Part shown: piece by piece, positions 1 to 8,545 of the stretch
Layout: every line of letters begins with the position of its first letter
Position numbering within the stretch: the stretch's first letter is position 1
Origin: Lachnospiraceae bacterium
GTDB lineage: Bacteria > Bacillota > Clostridia > Lachnospirales > Lachnospiraceae
Reading direction: 5' to 3'
Assembly (NCBI GenBank): GCA_015258065.1
Contig: JABZIZ010000012.1
Location: 18,875 to 82,874 of the forward strand
DNA length: 64,000 nt
Notes under the pieces: generated by a model
What the model was told of the DNA's origin: nothing
The model's database searches: none
Seen by the model: the letters and a program-made list of their open reading frames with translations, nothing else
Made by a program: the position numbers and the translations under genes

Positions 1-899
1 CTGATTACTCCATAGTGCAGCTGCATGACAAGATCTCTCTCCGCATAGGCCTCCCCCATCACAACCATGAAAGCGGTTTTATATTTTCGAATCTCTCGCT
101 CCGAAAGGGTTTTTCCCGCCAGCTTCTCCCGTACGATGGCATCTACCTCTTCCTGTGTATAAGGCTCGTACAGAATGAAGGGAAGTCCATGGTCCGAAAC
201 CCTGCACCCATTCTCCACAAAGAAATCCAGACGCTTTTTCAGCGCACGAATCAGGGAAGAAAAGTCGGAAATCTTCTCGGCACTGACCCTTGAGAGCTTT
301 TCCATATATTCTGTAAAATCAGGCTTTTCGATTTGCAGCGCATGATCCGGCCGAAAAGAAGGCAGAACCTTTGTTGCAAAGTTCTCTTCCCTGAGCTTTC
401 TATGCCACTCCAGAGAATCGGTGGGATCGTCCGTGGTACAAATGACCTCTACCCCGGATTGCGCAATCAGCTTCCTTGCAGACACCGATCCGTCCTGCAA
501 GAGGCGCTTGCTAAGATTCCATACCTCATCTGCTGTTCCCAGGGAGAGAACGCCTTCGTAGCCGAAATACCTTTTGAGCTCCAAATGGCTCCAATGATAG
601 AGCGGGTTTCCAATCGCCGCTTCAAGCATCCCGGCGTATTCCCGAAACTTTTCCTGGTCCGGCGCCTCTCCCGTAATGTATTTTTCCGCTACTCCGTTGG
701 AGCGCATCGCTCTCCACTTATAATGATCGCCTGAGAGCCAAAGCTGTGTTAAATTCTCATACTTTTGATCTTCATAGATTTCCCTTGGACTTAAGTGACA
801 ATGATAATCCAGAATCGGCATCTTCTTCGCATAATCGTGATAAAGATGCTCTGCCGTTTTCGATGTCAGTAAAAAATCCTCATCCATGAATTTTTTCAT
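1..899 (-). CDS. uxaC: Glucuronate isomerase (5' part; 3' end outside window)
   Basis: The gene starts at an ATG at 897-899 behind a GAAGGGA ribosome site and stays open to base 1, so about 299 of the family's usual ~465 residues are visible. The protein begins MKKFMDEDFLL and carries the metal-binding DYHCHL motif (His33, His35), followed by the LWLSGDHYKWRAMR block typical of uronate isomerases. It should convert D-glucuronate to D-fructuronate (and galacturonate to tagaturonate) in the cytoplasm. It is the last visible gene of a same-strand set holding every later enzyme of the glucuronate route. The 105-bp gap to kdgK holds an AAAGCGCT/AGCGCTTT inverted pair but no convincing gene. Identity is secure; the C-terminus cannot be judged. 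Confidence 0.93.
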   Translation of the reverse strand, partial: MKKFMDEDFLLTSKTAEHLYHDYAKKMPILDYHCHLSPREIYEDQKYENLTQLWLSGDHYKWRAMRSNGVAEKYITGEAPDQEKFREYAGMLEAAIGNPLYHWSHLELKRYFGYEGVLSLGTADEVWNLSKRLLQDGSVSARKLIAQSGVEVICTTDDPTDSLEWHRKLREENFATKVLPSFRPDHALQIEKPDFTEYMEKLSRVSAEKISDFSSLIRALKKRLDFFVENGCRVSDHGLPFILYEPYTQEEVDAIVREKLAGKTLSEREIRKYKTAFMVVMGEAYAERDLVMQLHYGVI

Positions 900-1004
900 G
901 TTTATTTCCCTTCTTTGAAAGGAGTAAAAAGCGCTCCCCTTCACCGGCGGTTCCCGTTGCCTGGATGCCCGACACCTGCGCCACCGCTTGAAACGGCACC
1001 TTCA

Positions 1005-2111
1005 TCAGCGCTTTACCCTTGCTCCTCCGTCCTTCATCAGCGCTTCCACCTCGTCTTTGCTTGCCATGCTGGTATCCCCGGGCGTGGTCATCGCAAGAGC
1101 TCCGTGGGCAGCACCGTAATTGACTGCAATTTCGGCATCCCCCGTCGTCATCAGACCATAAATCAGACCGGAAGCAAAGGAATCTCCTCCTCCTACCCGA
1201 TCCATGATTTCCAGGCCGTCGTACTTCTTTGCCAGATAGATTTCTCCACCGTTTCCATAGCAGAGTGCCGTCCAATCGTTGACCGTTGCCGTCTTTACGG
1301 TACGAAGTGTAGTCGCCACCGCCTTGAAGTTCGGATAAACCTTGACCGCCTTCTCAATCATTTTCTTATAGCCGTCAATATTCAGCTCTTTCAGGTTCTT
1401 GTCATTGCCTTCGATCTCGAACCCCAGGCAGGCGGTGAAATCTTCTTCATTGCCGATCATGACATCAATATAGGGAGCGATCTCGCGATTCACCTCTCTT
1501 GCTTTCTCGATACCGCCGATGGCATTCCACATAGAGGGTCTGTAATTCAGATCATAAGAAACGACCGTGCCATATTTCTTTGCCGTCTTAATTGCTTTGG
1601 TCACCGTCCTACAGGACTGCTCCGAAAGCGCCGCATAGATCCCTCCCGTATGCAGCCATCTGACCCCGAGTTCTCCAAAGATATAATCAAAATCAAAATC
1701 TTCCGGTGTAGCCTTGGAGATTGCGGTATTGGCGCGGTCGGAGCAGCCGAGTGCTCCCCTGATGCCGAAACCTCTCTCCGTAAAATTGATCCCGTTTCTA
1801 CAGGTTCTTCCAATCCCGTCCGTCTTCATCCACTTGATCAGAGAGGAATCGACTCCCCCCTGAAGGATGAGATCCTCCATCAACCTGCCCACTTCATTCT
1901 CTGCGAAGGCGGTAATGATACCAGTGTGCAGTAAAAAACATTTGCGCAGTCCCCTTGCCACATTGTATTCTCCGCCACCTTCCCAGGCCTGGAATCTTCT
2001 TGCCGTGCGGATCCTTCCTTCTCCGGGGTCGAGACGAAGCATCACTTCTCCCATGGAAACTTCATCATACTTGCAGTCCTTCTCCGGCTTTAAGTTTAAT
2101 TCTGTTTTCAT
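1005..2111 (-). CDS. kdgK: 2-keto-3-deoxygluconate kinase (PfkB family)
   Basis: A 368-residue ribokinase/PfkB sugar kinase. The N-terminal substrate motif WEGGGEYNVARGL lies near residues 43-55, and the C-terminal catalytic motif RVGGGDSFASG, with the base Asp near residue 310, is intact. From context it phosphorylates 2-keto-3-deoxygluconate to KDPG with ATP. Its ATG overlaps the stop of kdgA by one base (TAATG), so the two are translationally coupled. It is slightly longer than many KdgK proteins (~310-340), mostly through its N-terminus and small insertions. A fructokinase or other PfkB role is formally possible, but the complete pathway around it makes KDG kinase by far the best call. 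Confidence 0.9.
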   Translation of the reverse strand: MKTELNLKPEKDCKYDEVSMGEVMLRLDPGEGRIRTARRFQAWEGGGEYNVARGLRKCFLLHTGIITAFAENEVGRLMEDLILQGGVDSSLIKWMKTDGIGRTCRNGINFTERGFGIRGALGCSDRANTAISKATPEDFDFDYIFGELGVRWLHTGGIYAALSEQSCRTVTKAIKTAKKYGTVVSYDLNYRPSMWNAIGGIEKAREVNREIAPYIDVMIGNEEDFTACLGFEIEGNDKNLKELNIDGYKKMIEKAVKVYPNFKAVATTLRTVKTATVNDWTALCYGNGGEIYLAKKYDGLEIMDRVGGGDSFASGLIYGLMTTGDAEIAVNYGAAHGALAMTTPGDTSMASKDEVEALMKDGGARVKR

Positions 2112-2749
2112 TATCCTCTCACCTCCGCTACGATCCCTGCCGCCTGCCTGGTTAGATCTTTGATTCTGTCAAAATTCCCCGCCTGAATCAGATCTTTTTT
2201 GACCATCCAGCTGCCGCCGCAGGCAAGGATGCGGTCGTATTTCAGATACTCTTTTACGTTGTCTGCATTGATTCCGCCTGTTGGCATAAAGCGAAGACCG
2301 ACATAGGGCGCCGCCACTGCCTTGATGAAAGAAAGACCGCCGGAGGGTTCCGCCGGAAAGAATTTCACGATATCCAGTCCGAAGGAAAGAGCCCTCTCAA
2401 TATCCGACGGAGTGCAGGTACCGGGAGTCACCGGCACCCTTTTGTCGATGCAATAAGAAACGACCTCCGGATTCAAACCGGGACTTACGATGAACTGTGC
2501 GCCGGCAGCCAGCGCTCTGTCTGCCTGCTCTACTGTCAGTACGGTTCCGGCTCCGGTCAGCATCTCCGGATAGGTGTTTCTCAAGGTCTCAATCGTCTTT
2601 TGTGCCGCCCCTGTGCGGAAGGTCACCTCCGCGCACGGCAGTCCACCCGCAATCAGTGCTTCACCAAGCGGCTTCGCATCCTTCTCATCTTCCAAAACAA
2701 CAACCGGAATGATCCCGATTTGATAGAATTTTTCAAAGATTTCGTTCAT
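2111..2749 (-). CDS. kdgA: KDPG/KHG aldolase
   Basis: A 212-residue class I aldolase of normal family length. The motifs EVTFRT (Glu41, Arg45), TGAGTVL (65-71) and FMPTGGI (154-160) are present, and the Schiff-base lysine is Lys129 in DIVKFFPAE. It splits 2-keto-3-deoxy-6-phosphogluconate into pyruvate and glyceraldehyde-3-phosphate, the last step of the glucuronate route. It lies 36 bp after uxuB and its stop overlaps the kdgK start, so it belongs to the same transcript. The family also cleaves 4-hydroxy-2-oxoglutarate; the kinase next door favours KDPG as the real substrate. Confidence 0.94.
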   Translation of the reverse strand: MNEIFEKFYQIGIIPVVVLEDEKDAKPLGEALIAGGLPCAEVTFRTGAAQKTIETLRNTYPEMLTGAGTVLTVEQADRALAAGAQFIVSPGLNPEVVSYCIDKRVPVTPGTCTPSDIERALSFGLDIVKFFPAEPSGGLSFIKAVAAPYVGLRFMPTGGINADNVKEYLKYDRILACGGSWMVKKDLIQAGNFDRIKDLTRQAAGIVAEVRG

Positions 2750-2785
2750 TTTCCACTCCTCTATCCTGTTTTTCTTTACACGGTC

Positions 2786-4399
2786 TCAAATCTGAGAAGT
2801 CACTTTTTTAAGCGCCTTTCGGACCGAGCCTCTTCCATTTAACATCTCATTCAAGTCAGCCAGTACACGTTCTGCAAGCCCCACTTCATATAGGTTCACA
2901 CCGAAGATTTTTTCATTGGAAAGAAGCGGATGCAGCTTCTCCGCCACTGCTTCCTTCCCTTCTTCCAGCTCCCTTCCATAGGGTGCCAGCTCCTCCATCA
3001 AAGGGTCCGGACTACAGGCAAAGACCACTCCCTCATCCGTTACTCCGCACAGATAACGAATCCATCCGGCAAATACAAAAGGGATAAACGTCAGCTTCGC
3101 CGGATCCTTTCCCTCTCTTTGCAGGTTTTTGATGGTTTCCCCAAAACGAATTGCCAGCTTCTGCGAAGTATCCGTTGCGATCCGCTGCGGTGTATCCGGC
3201 ATAAAGGGATTGGGCAGGCGAACCTTTACCACCGTGTCAATGAATTCCTTTGGATGAATGACAACGGGGTCTGTCACCACCGGCAACCCTTCGATATAGC
3301 CGATTCCCTGAATGAGTTTCACCAGATCCTCATCCTTCATTTCATCTGAAATTTTCTGATAGCCAAGAAGACAGCCGAATATGGCAAGAGCTGTATGCAA
3401 GGGATTGAGGCAGGTGCAAACCTTCATGCGCTCCACCTTGTCGACTGTTTCTCTGTCGGTAAAGATCACCCCTCGCTTTTCCAGCTCCACTCTTCCATTC
3501 GGGAAGGCATCTTCCACTACAAGATATCCCGTCTCTTCGGAATTGACGAAGGAGGAAACATAGGTGTTTTTACCGGTCACGACGGGCTCTACATCCTCCA
3601 GACGATCTTTCCTGAGCAGATTTTCCACCGAGGTATCCGGTCTCGGCGTGATCTTATCAATCATCGTCCAGGGAAAAGACACCTTTTCCCTGTCCTCTAC
3701 ATAAGCACAAAAACCGCCGTCCACGAGTCCTCTCTCCTCCCAGCCCTGGGCAAAGCAATGAAGAGCGGCATAGAGCTTGTCTCCGTTATGGGAGCAGTTG
3801 TCTGTGGATACGAGGGCAATCGGTTTCTTCTCTGCCAGGTATCTTTCATAGATGAGAGCTGCCACCTTGCCGAGGTAGCTCTTAGCCCCGCCCGGTCCTG
3901 CAGCGAGATCCTGTTGTATTCCTAGAAGCGTCCCTCCCGAAGCATCTGTGACGGCATAGCCCTTCTCCGTGATGGTAAAGGTCGCAAGACGCAGAGAATC
4001 CTGTCTGAAAATTTCCTTCAGTCTGTTCAATTCCGGTTCATTCTCCGAATCCAAAAGAAGCGATTCCGCAATGGAACCGATCACCTTTTTTTCCACACTG
4101 CCGTCCGCTTTCAAAACAACCGAGATCGAATAATTGTCATTGGGACGGTATTTTTTTTCTATGATTTCATAATCGTAGCCCTCAACCACCGTGATGCCGC
4201 GCTTTAGAACGCCCTCCCGAAGCAGATCCTCAGCGATGTCCGCATGGAACGCTCTAAAAATATTTCCGGCACCGAAATGCACCCAGAGTGGAGCCTCCCT
4301 GGTTTTTTTCACCATCTCCTCACGATCGTAGGTCGGAAGCTGATATCCCTTTTCCTCCCACTCTCTTCGATTCTTCAGCCCTTCTTCACTTAGTCTCAT
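2786..4399 (-). CDS. uxuB: Fructuronate reductase / mannonate oxidoreductase
   Basis: A 537-residue member of the long-chain mannitol dehydrogenase family. An N-terminal Rossmann motif HFGAGNIFRAF sits at residues 41-51. The family signatures VSTDNCSHNGDKL (near 195) and VCTCLNPLHTALAIFG (near 330) follow, then a C-terminal helical domain. It reduces D-fructuronate to D-mannonate with NADH. The ATG overlaps the end of uxuA by four bases (ATGA), and the neighbours on both sides act on its substrate and product. A tagaturonate or mannitol reductase would look similar, but the adjacent mannonate dehydratase makes UxuB the natural reading. Confidence 0.92.
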   Translation of the reverse strand: MRLSEEGLKNRREWEEKGYQLPTYDREEMVKKTREAPLWVHFGAGNIFRAFHADIAEDLLREGVLKRGITVVEGYDYEIIEKKYRPNDNYSISVVLKADGSVEKKVIGSIAESLLLDSENEPELNRLKEIFRQDSLRLATFTITEKGYAVTDASGGTLLGIQQDLAAGPGGAKSYLGKVAALIYERYLAEKKPIALVSTDNCSHNGDKLYAALHCFAQGWEERGLVDGGFCAYVEDREKVSFPWTMIDKITPRPDTSVENLLRKDRLEDVEPVVTGKNTYVSSFVNSEETGYLVVEDAFPNGRVELEKRGVIFTDRETVDKVERMKVCTCLNPLHTALAIFGCLLGYQKISDEMKDEDLVKLIQGIGYIEGLPVVTDPVVIHPKEFIDTVVKVRLPNPFMPDTPQRIATDTSQKLAIRFGETIKNLQREGKDPAKLTFIPFVFAGWIRYLCGVTDEGVVFACSPDPLMEELAPYGRELEEGKEAVAEKLHPLLSNEKIFGVNLYEVGLAERVLADLNEMLNGRGSVRKALKKVTSQI

Positions 4400-5475
4400 G
4401 CATCTCTCCTCTCATGGCTCTTTTCGATGGCTTCCCAAAGTCCGTTCAGGTAGGTTGCTCCCAGTGCCCTGTCATACAGGCCATAGCCCGGCATGGCAAC
4501 CTCATCCCAGATCATCCGTCCGTGATCCGGGCGGATCGGACCGTCGAAACCGATCTCATAAAGAGCCTTCATGATCTCGTACATATCAAAACTTCCATCG
4601 GAGGAAAGATGTGCCGCTTCTTCAAAATCAGTAGGGCTGTTGAATTTCAGATTTCTGACATGGGCAAAAAAGATTCTCCCCTTCAAGGAGCGGATCATAT
4701 CCGGCAGGTCATTTTTTAAATTCGTACCATAAGAACCGGAGCAAAAAGTCACTCCATTATGCGGATTATCCACCATTTTCACCATCCGCAGGATATTCTC
4801 TTTGTTGATGATGATGCGAGGCAATCCGAACACGCTCCATGCAGGATCATCCGGATGAATTGCCATACGCATATCATATTCATCGCATACAGGCATGATT
4901 TTTTCCAGAAAATACTTCAGATTTCCGAACAGCTTCTCTTCATCGACCTCTTTGTAAAGAGCAAAGAGGTCCTTCACCCTTTCCATCCTCTCCGGTTCCC
5001 ACCCCGGCATGATACTGCCGTTCATATCTCCCGCAATCGAAGAGAACATTTTTTCCGGATCCAGTTGATCTACCGCCTCCTGTGTGTAGGCAAGTACGGT
5101 CGAGCCGTCGGCCCTCTTTCTTGCAAGTTCCGTCCTCGTCCAGTCAAATACGGGCATGAAGTTATAACAAACCAGATGAATATCTTCCTTGCCAAGATTC
5201 CGCAGACTTTCTATATAATGGTCAATATACAGATCCCTGTCCGCTGTTCCTGCCTTAATCGCCTCATGCACATTCACACTCTCAATCCCGGAAATATGCA
5301 ATCCGGAGGCTTCCACTTCCTCTTTTAGCGCATGGATCTTCTCCCTGCTCCAGACTTCCCCCGGTGTCGTATCGTAGAGGGTTGTAATCACCCCCTTTAC
5401 TCCCGGAATCTGTCTGATCTGCTTTAAAGTCACTGTATCAAACTGCGAGCCATACCAGCGCAATGTCATTTCCAT
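4396..5475 (-). CDS. uxuA: Mannonate dehydratase
   Basis: A 359-residue TIM-barrel enzyme of the UxuA family at usual length. It opens MEMTLRWYGSQFDTVTL and contains the conserved blocks HPDDPAWSVFGLPRI (near 215), FCSGSYGTN, FAHVRNLKF and PIRPDHGRMI that carry the metal and substrate ligands. It dehydrates D-mannonate to 2-keto-3-deoxygluconate using a divalent metal (Mn2+ or Fe2+ in characterised members). It is the first gene of the operon; an AGGAGGGA ribosome site precedes the ATG. A TATACT hexamer on the minus strand at 5523-5528 could be its -10 element, but no good -35 accompanies it. A divergent AraC regulator starts about 150 bp away. Confidence 0.94.
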   Translation of the reverse strand: MEMTLRWYGSQFDTVTLKQIRQIPGVKGVITTLYDTTPGEVWSREKIHALKEEVEASGLHISGIESVNVHEAIKAGTADRDLYIDHYIESLRNLGKEDIHLVCYNFMPVFDWTRTELARKRADGSTVLAYTQEAVDQLDPEKMFSSIAGDMNGSIMPGWEPERMERVKDLFALYKEVDEEKLFGNLKYFLEKIMPVCDEYDMRMAIHPDDPAWSVFGLPRIIINKENILRMVKMVDNPHNGVTFCSGSYGTNLKNDLPDMIRSLKGRIFFAHVRNLKFNSPTDFEEAAHLSSDGSFDMYEIMKALYEIGFDGPIRPDHGRMIWDEVAMPGYGLYDRALGATYLNGLWEAIEKSHERRDA

Positions 5476-5629
5476 TCAATCATCCCTCCTGATGGTTCTC
5501 TTTTTTCTGCTTACTATGCTAAAGTATAGATTTTCCCATAAAGGAGAACCATAGAACGGTTTGCTCTATATATTGCAAAAGTTGCTGTCCCCTGCTAGCA
5601 TGAGAAGAAATAAGGAGGAAATCCGGCAG

Positions 5630-6511
5630 ATGTACAAAGAACTACGAACCGAGTTTGATACCAGACAGTATATGGTAAAAAAAGATTTTGAATTGTATTA
5701 CTACTCGGATACAAAAATGAAGACCGTGGAAAACCACTTCCACAATTATTACGAACTGTATTTTTTTATTCGGGGAAATGTTCTTTTGGAAATCAATGAC
5801 GGATCCTTCCGGCTCCTGCCAAGAGACCTTGTTCTCATTCCACCAAAAACAAGGCATCGCCTGACTGTTCTGGATCAGGAGATGCCTTATCAACGATTTA
5901 TTTTCTGGATCAGCGCGTCTTTCTACAAGGACCTAATGCACCGATCGGGAGATTTTTGCTATCTTTTTCAAAAGGGAGAAAACGGTCAACAAAGTGTGTT
6001 CCATCTGGACGTGCTCAGTTTCAATAGCATTCAAACCAGAATCATTTCCCTCTTAGAAGAAATGCACACGGATCGCTTTGGACATGAAATCATGGTTTCG
6101 TCCTATGTAAATCAGCTCATCATGACGCTCTCCCGCATGGTCTATGAAAAAGAGCATCCGGAGAGAGGGGGTAGAGAGCAATCCCTCTATCAAAACATTC
6201 TCGGTTACATTGAGACCCATGTAACCGAGAATGTTTCTTTAACCCAACTGGCAAAGACCTTTTTTGTCAGCAAATATTATATCTCTCACTTGTTCAAGGA
6301 GCAGATGGGCCTTTCCCTCCACCAATATTTATTGAAGAAGAGGCTCTCACTCTCCAAGGCCTTTCTGATCTCCGGTTCCGAAATGCAAACCCTACCTGAA
6401 AATTGCGGTTTCCATGATTATTCTACCTTCTACCGCGCTTTTCGGAAGGAATTCGGCATCTCCCCCAGCCAATTCAAGAAATCGATGGAAAAAATGGAGA
6501 AGAGAGATTGA
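5630..6511 (+). CDS. AraC-family transcriptional regulator, divergent to the glucuronate operon
   Basis: The protein has an N-terminal cupin-like sensing domain (about residues 20-130; NHFHNYYELYFFIRG is the typical start) and a C-terminal pair of helix-turn-helix motifs (about 185-290). The latter ends with the family signature FHDYSTFYRAFRKEFGISPSQFK. The ATG at 5630 is preferred to the upstream TTG at 5561 and ATG at 5600 because AAGGAGGAA lies just upstream of it, giving 293 residues. It faces away from uxuA across a ~150-bp shared regulatory region, so it probably controls uxuA-uxuB-kdgA-kdgK-uxaC in response to a uronate; that is inference from position. A perfect 18-bp inverted repeat sits inside the coding region at 6193-6236. 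Its stop lies three bases from that of the convergent flavin reductase. Confidence 0.88.
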   Translation: MYKELRTEFDTRQYMVKKDFELYYYSDTKMKTVENHFHNYYELYFFIRGNVLLEINDGSFRLLPRDLVLIPPKTRHRLTVLDQEMPYQRFIFWISASFYKDLMHRSGDFCYLFQKGENGQQSVFHLDVLSFNSIQTRIISLLEEMHTDRFGHEIMVSSYVNQLIMTLSRMVYEKEHPERGGREQSLYQNILGYIETHVTENVSLTQLAKTFFVSKYYISHLFKEQMGLSLHQYLLKKRLSLSKAFLISGSEMQTLPENCGFHDYSTFYRAFRKEFGISPSQFKKSMEKMEKRD

Positions 6512-6514
6512 ATT

Positions 6515-7087
6515 TCATGCCTTTTTACGCACCGAAAAGCCGAAGGAGCCCAAGATTTCTCCCAGCGCATGGTATTTGCCGTGAGAATAGGCGATGAGCG
6601 GAATCTGTTCCATGTGAAAAACACCTTTGTCATCCAGGTAGGCAGCATCTACCTGTACCGAAACCACCTCTGCCAGGAAGAGGTCATGTGTTCCCAAAGG
6701 AAGAATCTGGCGAACCTTGCACTCCAGATTGACGGGGGATTCTTTGACCAGAGGGGCGCGGAGGATCGTCGCCTTTTCCTTCGTCAAATGAAGGTCTTCC
6801 CACTTGTTGATCTTCTGTCCTGTCGTGCACCCGGCACGGTCTGTCGCATAGGTCAGCTCTTTTGTGGTCAGATTGATTACAAATTCTCCACTTTCCTTGA
6901 TCATGGCATAGGAATGCCTCTGCGGTCTGACCGAAATGGACACCATCGGCGGTTCGGAGCAGATCGTTCCCGCCCACGCAAGCGTAATTAAATTGCTCTC
7001 TCCCTCGTAATCTCCGCAGCTGACAAGAACGGCGGGCACCGGGTAAAGGAAGTTTCCCGGTTTTGCAAACGTAATTTTATCAGACAT
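6515..7087 (-). CDS. Flavin reductase-like FMN-binding protein
   Basis: A 190-residue split-barrel flavoprotein of the flavin reductase (FlaRed) type. The block YPVPAVLVSCGDYEGESNLITLAWAG near the N-terminus and PPMVSISVRPQRHS, followed by GEFVINL, form the usual FMN-binding surface. The cytoplasmic product probably reduces FMN or an unknown electron acceptor with NAD(P)H; the real substrate cannot be read from sequence. GGAGAAGAA precedes the ATG. It starts 24 bp after the MFS gene on the same strand, so the two are probably co-transcribed, which may point to handling of a redox-active small molecule. Confidence 0.82.
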   Translation of the reverse strand: MSDKITFAKPGNFLYPVPAVLVSCGDYEGESNLITLAWAGTICSEPPMVSISVRPQRHSYAMIKESGEFVINLTTKELTYATDRAGCTTGQKINKWEDLHLTKEKATILRAPLVKESPVNLECKVRQILPLGTHDLFLAEVVSVQVDAAYLDDKGVFHMEQIPLIAYSHGKYHALGEILGSFGFSVRKKA

Positions 7088-7111
7088 TTCTTCTCCTTTT
7101 GCGTCAAGCGC

Positions 7112-8272
7112 TTAGTGGTTCATCCCCGTCGCCCTGTTGCATCTCTCCGTCATCACCACCATCAAAACCAGGAAAAAGAGCAGGTAAAACGGGAAAATCT
7201 GCATTCCTGTCTCATCGCTGATCAGACCGAAGATTTTGGGGGCAAAGGTGCTGCCCACATAGGCAAAAGCCATTTCCATTCCGACCAACGACTGGGAGTT
7301 TTGTGCACCGAACCGCAGAGGGGTCGAGTGAATGATGCTGGGATAGATAGGGGCACAGCCTAACCCGACAAAAAGAAACCCGAATAAAGTCAGTTTCACT
7401 GGCAAAGGCAGCAGAACCACGAGAATCCCTGCCAGGATCAGCCCCTCTCCCAAACGAATCATCGCCACATCTCCCAGCTTCTCTGAAATAAAACCAGAGA
7501 TTCCTCTTCCCAGGGTGACTCCCAGAAAAGCCATGGAGGTGAATTTCGCCGCATCCGCCTCCGCCACCCCTCTCACCAGATGAAAGTAGGAAGAAATCCA
7601 CAAACCGGTAGCAGCCTCGATGGAACAATAGCATAAGAAGGACAGGAAGATGGCCTTGGCGCCCGGAAGTGCAAGCGCCTGCGATAGCGAAAGCACCCGT
7701 CTCTTCTCCGTCTCCTTGCGGTCATTCTCTTTTTTCCATAAAGGAGTAGAAAGCACCAGCAGGATGGTCAAAAAGATTTGCAGGTAGCCCACGGTACGAT
7801 AGCCTGCCTGCCAATGATCTCCCTGTAAGAGGCAGATTCCCATAATGTAGGGTCCAAGTGTCGCCCCGATCCCCCACATACAATGAAGCCAGGACATGTG
7901 CCTTGCCTTATAATGCAGGGCAACATAATTATTCAGAGCCGAATCCACCGCTCCTGCCCCCAGTCCGTAGGGAATGGCAAGGAAAACCAACTGCAGATAG
8001 GAGGTGGAAAGGGAAAAGCCAAACAGAGCCGTTGCCGTCAGCGCAACGGAAAAGGTCGTCACCCTTCCGGTTCCGAAGCGATGGATCAAACGATCCGCAA
8101 GCAGGCTTGAAACAATCGTACAGAACGAAATGACCATGGAAATATTGCCGGCGGACTCCACCGTTGCATGTAAGGAGACATGCATCACAGGCCAGGCACT
8201 GCCAAGCAGCATATCCGGTAAACCGAGGGAAATAAAAGAAAGATAAATCACAGGAAGAAGAAAACCAACCAT
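7112..8272 (-). CDS. MFS transporter
   Basis: A roughly 386-residue major facilitator protein with about 12 hydrophobic segments and the short form expected for sugar-transporter/FucP-like or drug-exporter MFS subfamilies. ADRLIHRFGTGRVTT after the second segment is the cytoplasmic loop 2-3 motif. The ATG at 8272 is preferred over an upstream TTG at 8299 because GAAAGG lies six bases before it and the TTG overlaps the terminator of the probable 6S RNA. Substrate is not deducible. It lies just upstream of the flavin reductase (24-bp gap) and is likely in one transcript with it. Confidence 0.83.
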   Translation of the reverse strand: MVGFLLPVIYLSFISLGLPDMLLGSAWPVMHVSLHATVESAGNISMVISFCTIVSSLLADRLIHRFGTGRVTTFSVALTATALFGFSLSTSYLQLVFLAIPYGLGAGAVDSALNNYVALHYKARHMSWLHCMWGIGATLGPYIMGICLLQGDHWQAGYRTVGYLQIFLTILLVLSTPLWKKENDRKETEKRRVLSLSQALALPGAKAIFLSFLCYCSIEAATGLWISSYFHLVRGVAEADAAKFTSMAFLGVTLGRGISGFISEKLGDVAMIRLGEGLILAGILVVLLPLPVKLTLFGFLFVGLGCAPIYPSIIHSTPLRFGAQNSQSLVGMEMAFAYVGSTFAPKIFGLISDETGMQIFPFYLLFFLVLMVVMTERCNRATGMNH

Positions 8273-8286
8273 CACAGACCTTTCAT

Positions 8287-8499
8287 AAAAAACACCCAAA
8301 ATGCCGGCTTCTGTTCTTTGACTCCTAGCTGTCTGCCAGGTGGGTTACCGCAAAAACCATCGCTGTCTTCCTCTCCCATAGCCGATCTGCGCATGCGCAG
8401 GACCGAAGGCGTGACATTGAAGATTCTACTATAGGATTCCCGTTTAAAGTAAATGTAGGTTCAAATACACAGAAGGTATCGCACATCTCAGGTGCTTAC
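8287..8499 (-). ncRNA. ssrS: Probable 6S RNA (SsrS-like)
   Basis: A promoter-terminator unit with no reading frame, in a 270-bp gap. The minus-strand promoter TTTCCA-17-TATAAT is at 8506-8534. Near the 5' end the transcript carries GAGATGTGCGATACC, close to the 5' segment of E. coli 6S (GAGATGTTCGCAAG). A closing helix forms from CTTCTGT..TTTG with CAAA..ACAGAAG. Two single-stranded central strands follow, around ACCTACATTTAC and GTTTTTGCGGTAACCC, and a GC-rich apical hairpin CTGCGCATGCGCAG. It ends at an ACCCA..TGGGT hairpin followed by six T at 8287-8292. Length (~210 nt) and long interrupted-duplex shape fit 6S RNA, which binds sigma-A RNA polymerase. The call rests on architecture and remembered motifs, not a covariance search. 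Confidence 0.6.
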
Positions 8500-8505
8500 G
8501 AGACA

Positions 8506-8534
8506 ATTATAAACGGAATGACGTGTTTTGGAAA
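8506..8534 (-). promoter_or_regulatory. Promoter of the probable 6S RNA
   Basis: On the minus strand TTTCCA (8529-8534) is followed after 17 bases by a perfect TATAAT (8506-8511). The start site would fall near 8499, giving an RNA beginning CGTAAGCACC. Confidence 0.6.
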
Positions 8535-8545
8535 GACTGACTTTT

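Noticed and set aside
880..1275. A 131-codon minus-strand frame across the kdgK-uxaC junction.
   Set aside because: It overlaps kdgK in another frame, is Arg/Gly-rich as expected of a shadow, and has no ribosome site.
8440..8475. GGTTCAAATAC resembling a tRNA T-loop.
   Set aside because: No acceptor, anticodon or D arms can be drawn around it; on the other strand it belongs to the probable 6S RNA.
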